From the NCBI RefSeq assembly GCF_027924105.1, contig NZ_AP026972.1, positions 1,364,001-1,428,000 of the forward strand: DNA of 64,000 bases, given 5' to 3'. The DNA comes from Polynucleobacter sp. KF022 (GTDB lineage: Bacteria > Pseudomonadota > Gammaproteobacteria > Burkholderiales > Burkholderiaceae). Position numbers and translations under genes: made by a program. Positions 33,224-41,681 of the stretch are shown here, in pieces. Below the pieces are notes generated by a model. That model had not been told where the DNA came from, made no database searches, and was given only the letters and a program-made list of their open reading frames with translations. Each line of letters begins with the position of its first letter. The first letter of the stretch is position 1.

Positions 33224-33259
33224 AAACAATAAAGCCCGCAACTGCGGGCTTTATTGTTT
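33224..33259. terminator. Strong bidirectional intrinsic terminator
   Basis: AAACAATAAAGCCCGC (33224-33239) pairs perfectly over 16 bases with GCGGGCTTTATTGTTT (33244-33259) around AACT. It separates the convergent permease and mandelate-racemase-family genes. Its core is the same GCCCGC/GCGGGC hairpin used at 11024-11052. Confidence 0.9.
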
Positions 33260-33275
33260 CTATGCAAAAGTGAAC

Positions 33276-34409
33276 TTAAGAGATCTTGCTCCATGCAGTC
33301 TTACCTGCGTACTTTTTCACAGCCGCCTCATCAAACTCAAACCCTAAACCAGGGGTTTTATGCAATATCAAATCGCCATTCTTAAAGGCGAGTTGCTTAT
33401 TAATCAATCTGCGGAAGTTGAGCACTTGGTCATCCAAGAAAAATTCAACAAAGCGCGCATTAGGAGTAGCGGCTACTAATGGTGCATGCAGGTCATGCAT
33501 CCAGTGTGGACAAACTATTACCCCTTTTAAATCAGCGTATGCAGAAATGCGTCTCCACTCGGTAATACCACCGCAGACCGCGGCATCAGATTGCAAAATA
33601 GCAGCGCCACCAGCATCAATTAACTCTCTAAAGCGCCAACGTCCCGCTTCCATTTCGCCAGTGGCAACATTAATCTTGGTTTGACGTGCTAATGCGGCAT
33701 GCAAATCAATCGCATCTGGTGAGAAAGGTTCTTCAATCCAATACGGGTTGTAAGCCTCAAAGCGACGCACATACTCAAGAGCAGTTGGTAGATCGCGCCA
33801 GGCATTATTGGCATCCAATGTGAGCAATACATCCTCACCTACCGCCTTGCGGGCAGCCTTAACTCGGGCCTCCTCTTCGGATGGAGACAAGCGACCCACC
33901 TTCATCTTCACAGCTTTAAAGCCCTGCTTTACGTATGACTCCATCTCTTTGCCAAGCTTGGCAGGAGTCTTACCCTCAAGGTAGTAGCCGCCGCTAGCAT
34001 AGGCCGGCACTCGATCGTCTACAACTGATCCGAGGTATTGATGCAAAGGCAAACCTACGGAACGTGCATTGAGATCCCATAAAGCGGTATCCAAAATAGA
34101 AATCCCACGCATGACTGCACCTGTGCGGCCCTGCAAGATAGATTCGTTATACATATCCATCCATAGGCCTTCACTGCGGTGGCTATTTTGACCAATGAGT
34201 TTAGGGGCCAATAATTGCTCTACAGCAACCTTAGCGATGTCTCCACCGGCACTACCAACATAGCAAAAGCCGATACCTTCGTTGCCATCTTTACCGCGCA
34301 CTTTGACTAGGCAATAGTGACGCTCAGAAACGGTACGAGTAGAAAATGAAGTGACTTTATCCAACGGAACCGCCACAGAAGCAACTTGGATGGATTCAAT
34401 AATCGGCAT
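33276..34409 (-). CDS. Mandelate racemase / muconate lactonizing (enolase superfamily) enzyme
   Basis: The 377-residue protein has the full mandelate-racemase-subgroup active site: Lys168 and Lys170 in KMK, metal ligands Asp199 (LDANN), Glu226 (WIEEP) and Glu252 (ATGE), then Asp275 in QSDAAVCGG and His302 in CPHWMHD, the His-Asp pair. This subgroup includes mandelate racemase and many sugar-acid dehydratases, so dehydration of an aldonic or similar hydroxy acid is likely. AAGGAG precedes the ATG. It is divergent from the second 3-hydroxyacyl-CoA-dehydrogenase-like gene and next to the TRAP system. Confidence 0.92.
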   Translation of the reverse strand: MPIIESIQVASVAVPLDKVTSFSTRTVSERHYCLVKVRGKDGNEGIGFCYVGSAGGDIAKVAVEQLLAPKLIGQNSHRSEGLWMDMYNESILQGRTGAVMRGISILDTALWDLNARSVGLPLHQYLGSVVDDRVPAYASGGYYLEGKTPAKLGKEMESYVKQGFKAVKMKVGRLSPSEEEARVKAARKAVGEDVLLTLDANNAWRDLPTALEYVRRFEAYNPYWIEEPFSPDAIDLHAALARQTKINVATGEMEAGRWRFRELIDAGGAAILQSDAAVCGGITEWRRISAYADLKGVIVCPHWMHDLHAPLVAATPNARFVEFFLDDQVLNFRRLINKQLAFKNGDLILHKTPGLGFEFDEAAVKKYAGKTAWSKIS

Positions 34410-34514
34410 CTAAACTCCTTAATCAAAAAATGATTGTATCCAGAATTTAAATTGCCGGCAGGAGCGCAAATAAGGAATAATCAACCCATTCCTTTCAGCG
34501 CAAGTAGGTTAAAA

Positions 34515-35441
34515 ATGAGCAAAGTAGTTGTCATCGGAACTGGGACCATGGGAGTTGGTATTGCTGCTGGGTTCTTGGCTAGCGGAACCAACATTGTTAT
34601 GCTTGGTCGCAGCGCAGAAAAGGCTGCAGCCTGCCTCGAATCCATTCAGTTATGTGCAAATTCAATTATTTCTGAATGGCCTAAGCAAAGCCCATCACTA
34701 CAAAGCGACACTATTACAGCCTGGCAAGACTGGAATGATGTCGATTTTGTAATTGAAACAGTATCCGAACAGTTGCAACTAAAGCAAGACATCTTTACTT
34801 CACTAGATCAGAGAGTGCCACCTCATATTCCGATTGGCAGCAATAGCTCGGGCTTCCCAATTAGCGATATTGCTAAAGATCTTCCAACAGCGCATCGCAT
34901 GTTTAATGCTCACTACTTCATGCCAGCGCATATCGTACCGCTAGTAGAAATTGTTGCTGGGCAACATTCTGATTTAGCCTTAGCAGAAAAACTCTGCCAG
35001 TTTTATCGTGATCATGGAAAAAAACCTGTACTCGTTAAAAAAGATATTCCAGGATTTTTAGCAAACCGCATTCAACATGCATTAATGCGTGAAGCACTCT
35101 CCCTTGTTGAGGAGGGCATAGCCACGCCTGACGATATTGATACCGCAGTTCGCTATAGCTTTGGGTTTCGCTATGCCGCAGTTGGACCTATGACTCAAAA
35201 GGAAATTTCCGGTTGGGAAGGTATGACCTTAGCCGCAGAATTGATATACCCCTCTTTATCCAACATCACCCAGCCCCCAAGTTGCGTAACTAATTTAGTT
35301 AAAAGTGGCAAAACTGGTATTGCCAAAGGCGCGGGTTTTAAGGTCTGGCCAGCTTATGAAGCGGCACTGATGAAACAGAACTACGAGCAAAGACTAAAGG
35401 CGGCTTTTGAAGTTCTCAAGATTGCGCCTGACCAGGAATAG
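34515..35441 (+). CDS. 3-hydroxyacyl-CoA dehydrogenase-like NAD enzyme (paralogue 2)
   Basis: From the ATG at 34515 (MSKVVVIGTGTMGVG) this is 308 residues with the same order of motifs as the 27208-28149 protein: Rossmann loop, GSNSSGFPISDIAK, NAHYFMPAHIVPLVEIV and GFLANRIQHAL. In a 41-residue C-domain stretch about 30 residues are identical by eye between the two. In-frame sequence to an ATG at 34434 is not family-like and overlaps the divergent promoter area. The loop TGGT/GSGG residues differ between the paralogues, so they may take different substrates. It probably acts in the same acid pathway. Confidence 0.88.
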   Translation: MSKVVVIGTGTMGVGIAAGFLASGTNIVMLGRSAEKAAACLESIQLCANSIISEWPKQSPSLQSDTITAWQDWNDVDFVIETVSEQLQLKQDIFTSLDQRVPPHIPIGSNSSGFPISDIAKDLPTAHRMFNAHYFMPAHIVPLVEIVAGQHSDLALAEKLCQFYRDHGKKPVLVKKDIPGFLANRIQHALMREALSLVEEGIATPDDIDTAVRYSFGFRYAAVGPMTQKEISGWEGMTLAAELIYPSLSNITQPPSCVTNLVKSGKTGIAKGAGFKVWPAYEAALMKQNYEQRLKAAFEVLKIAPDQE

Positions 35442-35505
35442 ATATATTTGCTGCAGCACAACATATTTATTCGTCTGGGCTTTCACATTATTAGATAATT
35501 GAGGG

Positions 35506-36960
35506 GTGAATACAAAAGTATCTTTTAGATCCCTGTTCAGTAGGGCTGTAATTATTTTGTCTGGCTGCGCCTTTCTGAGCACAACCCCAGGCTTGGTTTA
35601 CGCGCAAAGCAATCAAGCCCAAAATGCCAACCAAGCACGCAACAAGATCACCGTACAAACCACCAAACAAGTTGGCTTGAAAGATAAGTCTGCGGGTTCT
35701 AACGCCAAAACGAGCAGCATGAGTCTAAATCCGGCGCTCTTTCAGAAAAAAGCGCCAGATGAACTCATACTCAATAACGACTCGAACCTTGACTATCGAA
35801 TCAATCAAGGCTGTCTACGGCGAAGCTTTAGTGAAGATAGCCTACCCGCAAGCATTGGCATCAATAACCCCCAGTTTGCCGAGTTTTTTAAAAATCAGAC
35901 GAAAACTTTTTTTGATCATATGCGTGGAGATTGCATTCCGTATGCAGTTGCCTTCGGAAGTCGTAATCGATTTGATTCACTGAGCATCATGAATGGCCCA
36001 ATACAAGACAGTAAAACTGAAGTCTGGACATTTACACCTTCAGCAGTTGGTGGATTTTTAATTCAACAAGACTTTCTGCGAGATGAATCTAAGCGTCTCA
36101 CTGAAATTCGCATTCCATTGAGAGATGTTCTATATGATCCGCGCAAAGTAAATGATCAATTGCCTGTAGAGCTTGTTTGGGAATTGAACTCTTTGATTAA
36201 GCAAATTTATCCAGAAGAAAATAATTCTCTTGAAAATACCAATAGCGTCGTACGCTTGATAGTCGACTTTGGTGATCGTGAAAAATGGGCGCAAATTTGG
36301 GCAGCAGAAATTATTGATCCCGCCACTAAAGAGGTATATGCGAATGCTTTTTGGCTTGAGCGCAATGACATTCCGGGCGGTTTCTTTACTGGATCCGGCG
36401 AATCCCTTGAGCGCTCTTTCTGGACCAACCCATTAAGCTATCGCCGTATTTCGCGGGGTGTTGGCATGGTCAAAGCCTCTTCTGGCAAGCGTGGCAAGGC
36501 ACCTGCAGCGGCAGCCACGACGGCGCCCACAACCCCACCCCCTCAGACCAAACAGCGTTATCGCGCCCATATGGGCATCGATTACTCTGCGCCAACTGGC
36601 ACGCCCGTGTTTAGTGTTGCCAATGGTAGGGTGGCTCATATTAGCTACAGCGGCGCATTTGGAAACCTGATTATTTTGGAGCATCCAGGCAATTACCATA
36701 CCTACTACGCACACTTAAGCGGCTATAACGTAGAACTTGGATTGGGTAATGAAGTGCGACGCGGATTAGAAATTGGTTATGTAGGATCAACCGGTAGATC
36801 CACTGGACCACATCTTCATTATGAATTGAGAAAAAATGGTATCTATATAGATCCTTATGCGCCCAAGACTCAACTCGATTTGTGGTCTATGCGTGATAAC
36901 GAAAGTGGTCAGCTGACTAAAGAAATACTGTTACTTGGCAGCCCAATCAAAAATAACTAA
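35506..36960 (+). CDS. M23 family (LytM-type) metallopeptidase, probable lipoprotein or exported protein
   Basis: The 484-residue protein starts with GTG. A signal region (1-33) contains a possible lipobox LSGC with Cys21; cleavage by signal peptidase I near VYA/QS is the alternative. About residues 100-320 form a domain I cannot name. The C-terminal LytM domain keeps HMGIDYSAP (His and Asp zinc ligands) and GPHLHYE (HxH), so it should be an active peptidoglycan endopeptidase. An Ala/Pro/Thr-rich linker (about 325-350) joins the domains. GAGG is very close to the GTG, so the start is only probable. A terminator follows. Confidence 0.88.
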   Translation: MNTKVSFRSLFSRAVIILSGCAFLSTTPGLVYAQSNQAQNANQARNKITVQTTKQVGLKDKSAGSNAKTSSMSLNPALFQKKAPDELILNNDSNLDYRINQGCLRRSFSEDSLPASIGINNPQFAEFFKNQTKTFFDHMRGDCIPYAVAFGSRNRFDSLSIMNGPIQDSKTEVWTFTPSAVGGFLIQQDFLRDESKRLTEIRIPLRDVLYDPRKVNDQLPVELVWELNSLIKQIYPEENNSLENTNSVVRLIVDFGDREKWAQIWAAEIIDPATKEVYANAFWLERNDIPGGFFTGSGESLERSFWTNPLSYRRISRGVGMVKASSGKRGKAPAAAATTAPTTPPPQTKQRYRAHMGIDYSAPTGTPVFSVANGRVAHISYSGAFGNLIILEHPGNYHTYYAHLSGYNVELGLGNEVRRGLEIGYVGSTGRSTGPHLHYELRKNGIYIDPYAPKTQLDLWSMRDNESGQLTKEILLLGSPIKNN

Positions 36961-37007
36961 GGCCCATTGCTAGTCAGTTATTTGAATTTCTTCTTCACTT
37001 AGAAATA

Positions 37008-37033
37008 AAAAAGGGTCCGCTTGGACCCTTTTT
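37008..37033. terminator. Bidirectional intrinsic terminator
   Basis: AAAAAGGGTCC (37008-37018) pairs perfectly with GGACCCTTTTT (37023-37033) around GCTT, between the convergent M23 peptidase and universal stress protein genes. Confidence 0.9.
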
Positions 37034-37049
37034 ACTGAGCACTAAGGAA

Positions 37050-37490
37050 TTAACCCAAAACCAATACTGGCAGTTTTGAATGCACGATCACTTCGTGCGT
37101 CTCGCTACCTAACAAGACGCTTTTAATTCCCGTGCGCTTATGGGAGGCCATGACAATCACATCGGCCTTCGCTTTTTTGGCGCCGTCCAAAATACCTTCG
37201 GATAAATTGCTATTAGCGATGTGCAGGCTTTTGACTTTCAGGCTAGTACCAAGCGCAGTCGTTGCTTTCTTAAATACGTCTTTCGCATAAGCCTCACAAA
37301 CCTTGGAGTGCTCCTTTTGCGTGATTCCATAACCCATAGTGCTATCAGAATAGACCATTGGGGGCAAAGGATCGGAAACATACACTAGCGTTACTGCCGC
37401 GCCATCAGCCTTAGCAAGTGCAGCAACTTTCTTCAAGGATTTTTTGCTGACATCTGAACCATCTACGGGTACCAATAAATGCTTAAACAT
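37050..37490 (-). CDS. Universal stress protein (UspA family)
   Basis: From the ATG at 37490 (MFKHLLVPVDGSDVS) this is 146 residues. AAGGGAG lies 5 bases before that ATG, which settles the start against an upstream ATG at 37505. VPVDGS opens the fold, and SHKRTGIKSVLLGSETHEV followed by LPVLVLG is the ATP-binding Gly/Ser pattern of the ATP-binding Usp branch. Such proteins help survival under starvation or oxygen stress. It diverges from the DUF2177 gene across 86 bases, where I see no Fnr box. Confidence 0.92.
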   Translation of the reverse strand: MFKHLLVPVDGSDVSKKSLKKVAALAKADGAAVTLVYVSDPLPPMVYSDSTMGYGITQKEHSKVCEAYAKDVFKKATTALGTSLKVKSLHIANSNLSEGILDGAKKAKADVIVMASHKRTGIKSVLLGSETHEVIVHSKLPVLVLG

Positions 37491-37576
37491 GTTTACTCCC
37501 TTCAAATTGAACTACTCGACTACTCTTTCCATCATAATGCTTATTATTAGCCTATAAAAGAATAAAGGTAACTTAA

Positions 37577-37978
37577 TTGCTCAAGAATTTTGCTATCTAC
37601 GCCTCATTTTTAGTCGCCCTAATCGCAATTGATTTGGTATGGCTTTTGGGTGTTGCAAAGAATCTCTATCGAGATCAAATGGGTGACTTAATGGCTAGTG
37701 AACCCAAGCTTATGGCTGGACTTGCTTTCTACCTTCTCTATACCCTTGGGGTCTGCATTTTTGTTATTGTTCCAGCGCTCTCAAAACAGTCTTGGCTATA
37801 TGCGCTGCAATATGGTGCCCTTTTTGGGTTGTTCTGCTATATGACGTACGACCTCACCAATCTTGCAGTCATTAGAAACTTTCCAACACAACTTGCTTTG
37901 ATTGACATCGCATGGGGTAGCTTTGTTACAGCCGTATGTTCAGGAATCGCATACTGGGTTGGTAACCGCATCTCATAG
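37577..37978 (+). CDS. DUF2177 family membrane protein
   Basis: The 133-residue protein has four hydrophobic helices. AIDLVWLLGVAKNLYRDQMGDLMAS and ALFGLFCYMTYDLTNLAVIRNFP match DUF2177, whose function is unknown. It starts with TTG; AAAGGT lies 8 bases upstream and no ATG fits, so the rare start is well supported. It is followed 18 bases later by the SulP transporter gene, suggesting one transcript. Confidence 0.88.
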   Translation: MLKNFAIYASFLVALIAIDLVWLLGVAKNLYRDQMGDLMASEPKLMAGLAFYLLYTLGVCIFVIVPALSKQSWLYALQYGALFGLFCYMTYDLTNLAVIRNFPTQLALIDIAWGSFVTAVCSGIAYWVGNRIS

Positions 37979-37996
37979 CATATTAATATTTAATCT

Positions 37997-39622
37997 ATGT
38001 TTTTTCGCCCACGATTATTAGATTCATTTAACGGCTATAACCGCACCCTTTTCACAAAGGATGTTTTGGCTGGATTGACGGTTGGCGTTGTTGCACTTCC
38101 ACTGGCTATGGCTTTTGCGATTGCCAGTGGACTAAAACCTGAGGCGGGTATTTTCACTGCCATCATTGCTGGCGGTCTTATTTCGCTTCTTGGTGGTAGC
38201 CGCGTTCAAATTGGCGGTCCAGCAGGCGCCTTCATTGTCATCGTGTACGGCATTGTTGAGCGTTATGGCGTACCCAATTTATTGCTAGCAACTGCCATGT
38301 CTGGTGTATTTCTATTTCTGATGGGCATGTTTCGTCTTGGTACCTTAGTACGCTTCATTCCTATCGCCGTCATTATTGGCTTCACGAATGGCATCGCCTT
38401 TTTGATTGGCCTGTCTCAAATCAAAGACTTCTTTGGGCTTCAGATTGAAAAAATGCCCGCCCATTTTTTTGAGGCCGTTCATGCGCTGTATTTAGCTGCT
38501 GATACTTTTAATCCAATAGCACTTGGGGTGGCTTCTGGCAGTCTCACTTTATTAATTTTTTGGAAGTTATTTCAGAGTCGCCTAGGATGGCTATCGCATC
38601 TTCCAGGCACAGTAGTAACAATGGTTTTGGCAACCATGGTTACAAGCATTTTTAGCTTACCGGTCGAAACTATCGGCAGTCGCTTTGGCGGCATCCCTTC
38701 TGGACTTCCTTCGTTTGAATGGCTTCCTATTAACTGGGATAGCGCCCAATATATGATTGCACCAGCCTTAACACTCGCATTGCTAGGTGCCATTGAATCC
38801 TTGCTCTGTGCACGCATTGCTGACGGCCTCATTCATGATCGTCATGAATCCAATCAAGAACTAATGGCCCAAGGTATTGCGAATTTCACGATTCCATTCT
38901 TTGGTGGCATGCCAGCCACAGGCACAATTGCGCGCACCGTTACCAATGTAGAAAGTGGCGCATCTACTCCGATTGCTGGCCTTGTACATGCAGTCACTTT
39001 GCTCATCATTGTTTTATTTGGGGCGCCTCTTGCCAAAAATATTCCACTGGCTAGTCTTGCTGCCATTTTGATGTATGTTGCCTGGAATATGGGAGAGTGG
39101 AGAAAGTTTATAGACCTCAAACAATTTCGCCTTCCATATCGCATTACTATTTTAAGCGTCTTTATTTTGACCGTTGTCCTGGATCTCACCATCGCAGTTC
39201 AGGTGGGTTTACTGCTTGCTTTTATAACTTTTATTTACCGGATCTCTAGCTTATCGCGCTGCGAGATTGCTTTAGCGAGTGACTTCCCTAGACTAAGCAA
39301 CCAGCAAGGCCGTATTGATGCGTACCGCATTCATGGCGCTATCTTTTTTGGCGCAGTGAAGCTGCTAGAAAAGATAGAGGCAAAATTACCTTCACATACC
39401 CTGTTACTTGATTTAAAGAATGTAATCTATATTGATACTTCCGGCATGGATACGATCATGGAGCTTGCACATCTCTGTAAGATTCGTAATATCCGCCTGC
39501 TAATTTGCGGCTTGGCACATCAACCACTGGAGATGGCTGAACGCAGCAACTTCATTGTCACGCTTCCGCCAGACTCTTTCTACCTTGACCTAATTTCTGG
39601 GATTGAAGCGGCGACAACTTAA
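37997..39622 (+). CDS. SulP family anion transporter with STAS domain
   Basis: The 541-residue protein has a transport domain of about 14 helices (1-425) and a C-terminal STAS domain (about 440-535). DVLAGLTVGVVALPLAMAFAIASGLKPEAGIFTAIIAG, the sulfate transporter signature, GGPAGAFIVIVYGI and NVIYIDTSGMDTIMELA (STAS phosphoswitch loop) are seen. Members carry sulfate, bicarbonate or dicarboxylates; no carbonic anhydrase neighbour is present, so the anion cannot be fixed. Confidence 0.93.
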   Translation: MFFRPRLLDSFNGYNRTLFTKDVLAGLTVGVVALPLAMAFAIASGLKPEAGIFTAIIAGGLISLLGGSRVQIGGPAGAFIVIVYGIVERYGVPNLLLATAMSGVFLFLMGMFRLGTLVRFIPIAVIIGFTNGIAFLIGLSQIKDFFGLQIEKMPAHFFEAVHALYLAADTFNPIALGVASGSLTLLIFWKLFQSRLGWLSHLPGTVVTMVLATMVTSIFSLPVETIGSRFGGIPSGLPSFEWLPINWDSAQYMIAPALTLALLGAIESLLCARIADGLIHDRHESNQELMAQGIANFTIPFFGGMPATGTIARTVTNVESGASTPIAGLVHAVTLLIIVLFGAPLAKNIPLASLAAILMYVAWNMGEWRKFIDLKQFRLPYRITILSVFILTVVLDLTIAVQVGLLLAFITFIYRISSLSRCEIALASDFPRLSNQQGRIDAYRIHGAIFFGAVKLLEKIEAKLPSHTLLLDLKNVIYIDTSGMDTIMELAHLCKIRNIRLLICGLAHQPLEMAERSNFIVTLPPDSFYLDLISGIEAATT

Positions 39623-39629
39623 AGGCAGC

Positions 39630-40349
39630 TTAAGAAATACAGAAGCCGCCTTTTAATAATGCTTCTGGCAAAACCCAAGCGCGGTATAAACCAAAGCCGC
39701 CTGCAATCAGCAGCAGCGATGCAGCCAAATACCGCACCCACAGATATTGTCCAAACTGGGTGAGTGCTGCAGAAAATTTAGAGATCAGCAATAAATTCGG
39801 CAAAGTGCCTAAACCAAATGCCAACATGAGTGCGGCACCAGTTATCACATCTCCCGATAAAAATGCGAGCGGCAAGACGCTATAAACCAATCCGCAGGGC
39901 ACTAAACCCCAGAGCATGCCACTGAACCAACGCGATGGACCACTAGCCATACGTCCTAAGTATTTAGCCCAGTAAGCGGCAATCTTGGAGCTGATCCACT
40001 TACCCCCCAACAAGCCTTCTGATGAACCCGCCTTTAAAAGACGAATTCCCATCAAGATCAAAATGAGAGAAGTTAGAGTAAATAAGGGTCGCTGAATTGG
40101 AATGAGATTTTGCTGCCAAACCACCACTCCCACGGCAGCGGCAAGAGAACCCAAAAGAACATAAGTGGTTACACGTCCCAAATGCATGATCAGTTGCAGG
40201 TAAAAAAGCTCTGATTTGGCCCTTAAAGGGGTCTCTATGGCGATTGGTCGTTCGATGGCTGCCGCTATGCCTCCGCACATCAGAGCGCAGTGCCAACCAC
40301 TTACAAGGGCGCTCAAAAAAACGGCAATGAGAAGGCTAGAAGTTAACAT
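39630..40349 (-). CDS. Sulfite exporter TauE/SafE / DsbD-like membrane protein
   Basis: The 239-residue protein has about six helices. GWHCALMCGGIAAAIE at the N-terminus holds the paired cysteines of the UreH/DsbD-transmembrane-like group, and FSGMLWGLVPCGLVYSVLPLAFLSGD has the second conserved cysteine and proline. Proteins of this kind sit beside cbb3 oxidase clusters in many betaproteobacteria and are thought to help copper or redox handling in oxidase assembly (family knowledge). It is divergent from fnr, 76 bases away. Confidence 0.85.
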   Translation of the reverse strand: MLTSSLLIAVFLSALVSGWHCALMCGGIAAAIERPIAIETPLRAKSELFYLQLIMHLGRVTTYVLLGSLAAAVGVVVWQQNLIPIQRPLFTLTSLILILMGIRLLKAGSSEGLLGGKWISSKIAAYWAKYLGRMASGPSRWFSGMLWGLVPCGLVYSVLPLAFLSGDVITGAALMLAFGLGTLPNLLLISKFSAALTQFGQYLWVRYLAASLLLIAGGFGLYRAWVLPEALLKGGFCIS

Positions 40350-40425
40350 CCGCTATCGAAATAAAGGTTAAAAAACATGATTCATTGTCCGTATAGAATA
40401 AACTGACTGCATAATTAGCTCTAGT

Positions 40426-41196
40426 ATGAATTACAAGCCTACCGACACCCCAACCAGCAAATGCTCAGTATGTGTACTGGGTCAATTTTGCCTACCGGTT
40501 GGCCTTAACAGTAGCGAAGTTTCAAAAATTGACTCACTTGTCAAAGAGCGTGTTCATCTTCAAAAAGGCGAAAACCTCTACCGACATGGTGATCCACTCA
40601 GCTCTGTTTACAGCGTCCGCTTTGGCACCCTCAAAACCGAATTTTGCCTGCAAGATGGTCGACAACAGGTCATTGGCTTTCACCTTCCCGGTGAAATCTT
40701 GGGATTGGATGGGATTGGCGAGGGTCATTATCAGTCGGATGCGATTGCATTAGAAGAGAGTGAAGTTTGTATCATTCGCTACGAAGCCTTTGAAGATTTA
40801 GCACGCCAAATTCCAATGCTGCAAAATCAGTTTCACAAAATTATGAGTCGTGAGCTGACTCAAGACCAACGTCACCTACTATCACTGGGCACAATGCGCG
40901 CAGAAGAAAGATTGGCTGCATTTTTATTGAGTCTTTCCCAACGCTTAGCAGCACGCGGTTATCTGAATAATGAATTTGATTTGCGCATGAGCCGCAATGA
41001 CATTGGTAGCTACCTTGGCATCCAAATTGAAACTGTCAGTCGTATGCTCTCGCGCTTTGCTGAATCCGGTTTAATTCAAATTAAGCAACGCCATATCAAA
41101 CTGATCGACATGAATGGTCTATACGAGCTGGCAGGCATTCCCAATCCAGATCGCCAAGGCTGCTCAACCCCAGAAATCCCAATCAAAGAGGCTTAA
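40426..41196 (+). CDS. fnr: Fnr-type oxygen-sensing transcriptional regulator
   Basis: The 256-residue Crp/Fnr-family protein keeps the four Fe-S cysteines: Cys13, Cys16 and Cys22 (CxxC-x5-C) and Cys115, equivalent to E. coli Cys20, 23, 29 and 122. The recognition helix ETVSRMLSRF has Glu203, Ser206 and Arg207, the residues that read TTGAT half-sites. It should bind DNA only without oxygen. It borders the cbb3 locus, and a matching Fnr box lies before ccoN at 46461-46474, so it is the likely direct activator. Its stop codon overlaps that of the convergent 86-residue protein gene. Confidence 0.95.
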   Translation: MNYKPTDTPTSKCSVCVLGQFCLPVGLNSSEVSKIDSLVKERVHLQKGENLYRHGDPLSSVYSVRFGTLKTEFCLQDGRQQVIGFHLPGEILGLDGIGEGHYQSDAIALEESEVCIIRYEAFEDLARQIPMLQNQFHKIMSRELTQDQRHLLSLGTMRAEERLAAFLLSLSQRLAARGYLNNEFDLRMSRNDIGSYLGIQIETVSRMLSRFAESGLIQIKQRHIKLIDMNGLYELAGIPNPDRQGCSTPEIPIKEA

Positions 41197-41453
41197 ATTA
41201 AGCCGCGATCTACTTCCTTGCTATCCGGCGACTCAATACCAGGCAGGATATAGGCTGTAAGAGCGCTTGAGGCCGCACAAAATACCCAAATTGCAAAAAA
41301 TCCAATGGTGTAAATACCCTCATCCGAAATATCTGGATGATGCCCAAAAAATAGCAAATCCTGGGGGTGCACAATGGTGAATAACAAGCCTTCTGCCATG
41401 CCAGCCACCAAAAAGGATGGCCACAAAATCCAGATTAGCAAGCGGTACTTCAT
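41193..41453 (-). CDS. Small two-span membrane protein of the cbb3 locus, 86 residues, unrecognised
   Basis: The protein has two hydrophobic spans, LLIWILWPSFLVAGMAEGLL near the N-terminus and IGFFAIWVFCAASSALTAYI near residues 50-70, separated by an acidic loop with HP and HHPD motifs that could hold a metal. Its ATG overlaps the ccoH stop by 4 bases (ATGA), so it is translationally coupled to the oxidase assembly genes. Its stop overlaps the fnr stop from the other strand. I do not recognise the family. Position suggests a cbb3 assembly or stability role (inference). Confidence 0.85.
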   Translation of the reverse strand: MKYRLLIWILWPSFLVAGMAEGLLFTIVHPQDLLFFGHHPDISDEGIYTIGFFAIWVFCAASSALTAYILPGIESPDSKEVDRGLI

Positions 41454-41656
41454 TTTTGAACCTGCACATCTTTAATCTGCTGCTCAACCTTTAAACCACG
41501 TTTAACTACACCATCACGCAATGGTTTATCAGCCTGATAATTAATCGCCAAATAAATGGTGATGATGCAACCGATCATTGCAACTGCAGGGCCGCTAATT
41601 AATAACCACGGCCATAATTGCTTAAACCAAGGTTTACTAGTTTTCTGTTCTGTCAT
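41450..41656 (-). CDS. ccoH: FixH/CcoH family cbb3 assembly protein (short form)
   Basis: From the ATG at 41656 (MTEQKTSKPWFKQLWPW) this is 68 residues. GGAGAGG lies 6 bases before that ATG; the in-frame ATGs further up (41662, 41716) are too close to it or overlap ccoG. The pattern is PWFKQLWPWLLISGPAVAMIG for the single span and YQADKPLRDGVVKRGLKVEQ after it, matching the start of FixH. The periplasmic domain of longer FixH proteins is missing, as in many betaproteobacteria. It follows ccoG by 25 bases and overlaps the 86-residue gene. Confidence 0.85.
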   Translation of the reverse strand: MTEQKTSKPWFKQLWPWLLISGPAVAMIGCIITIYLAINYQADKPLRDGVVKRGLKVEQQIKDVQVQK

Positions 41657-41681
41657 ATACATCCTCTCCATTGCTTTTAGC

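Noticed and set aside
37491..37576. Fnr box between the universal stress protein and DUF2177 genes
   Set aside because: The nearest match (TTGAACTACTCGAC) lacks the TTGAT and ATCAA half-sites.
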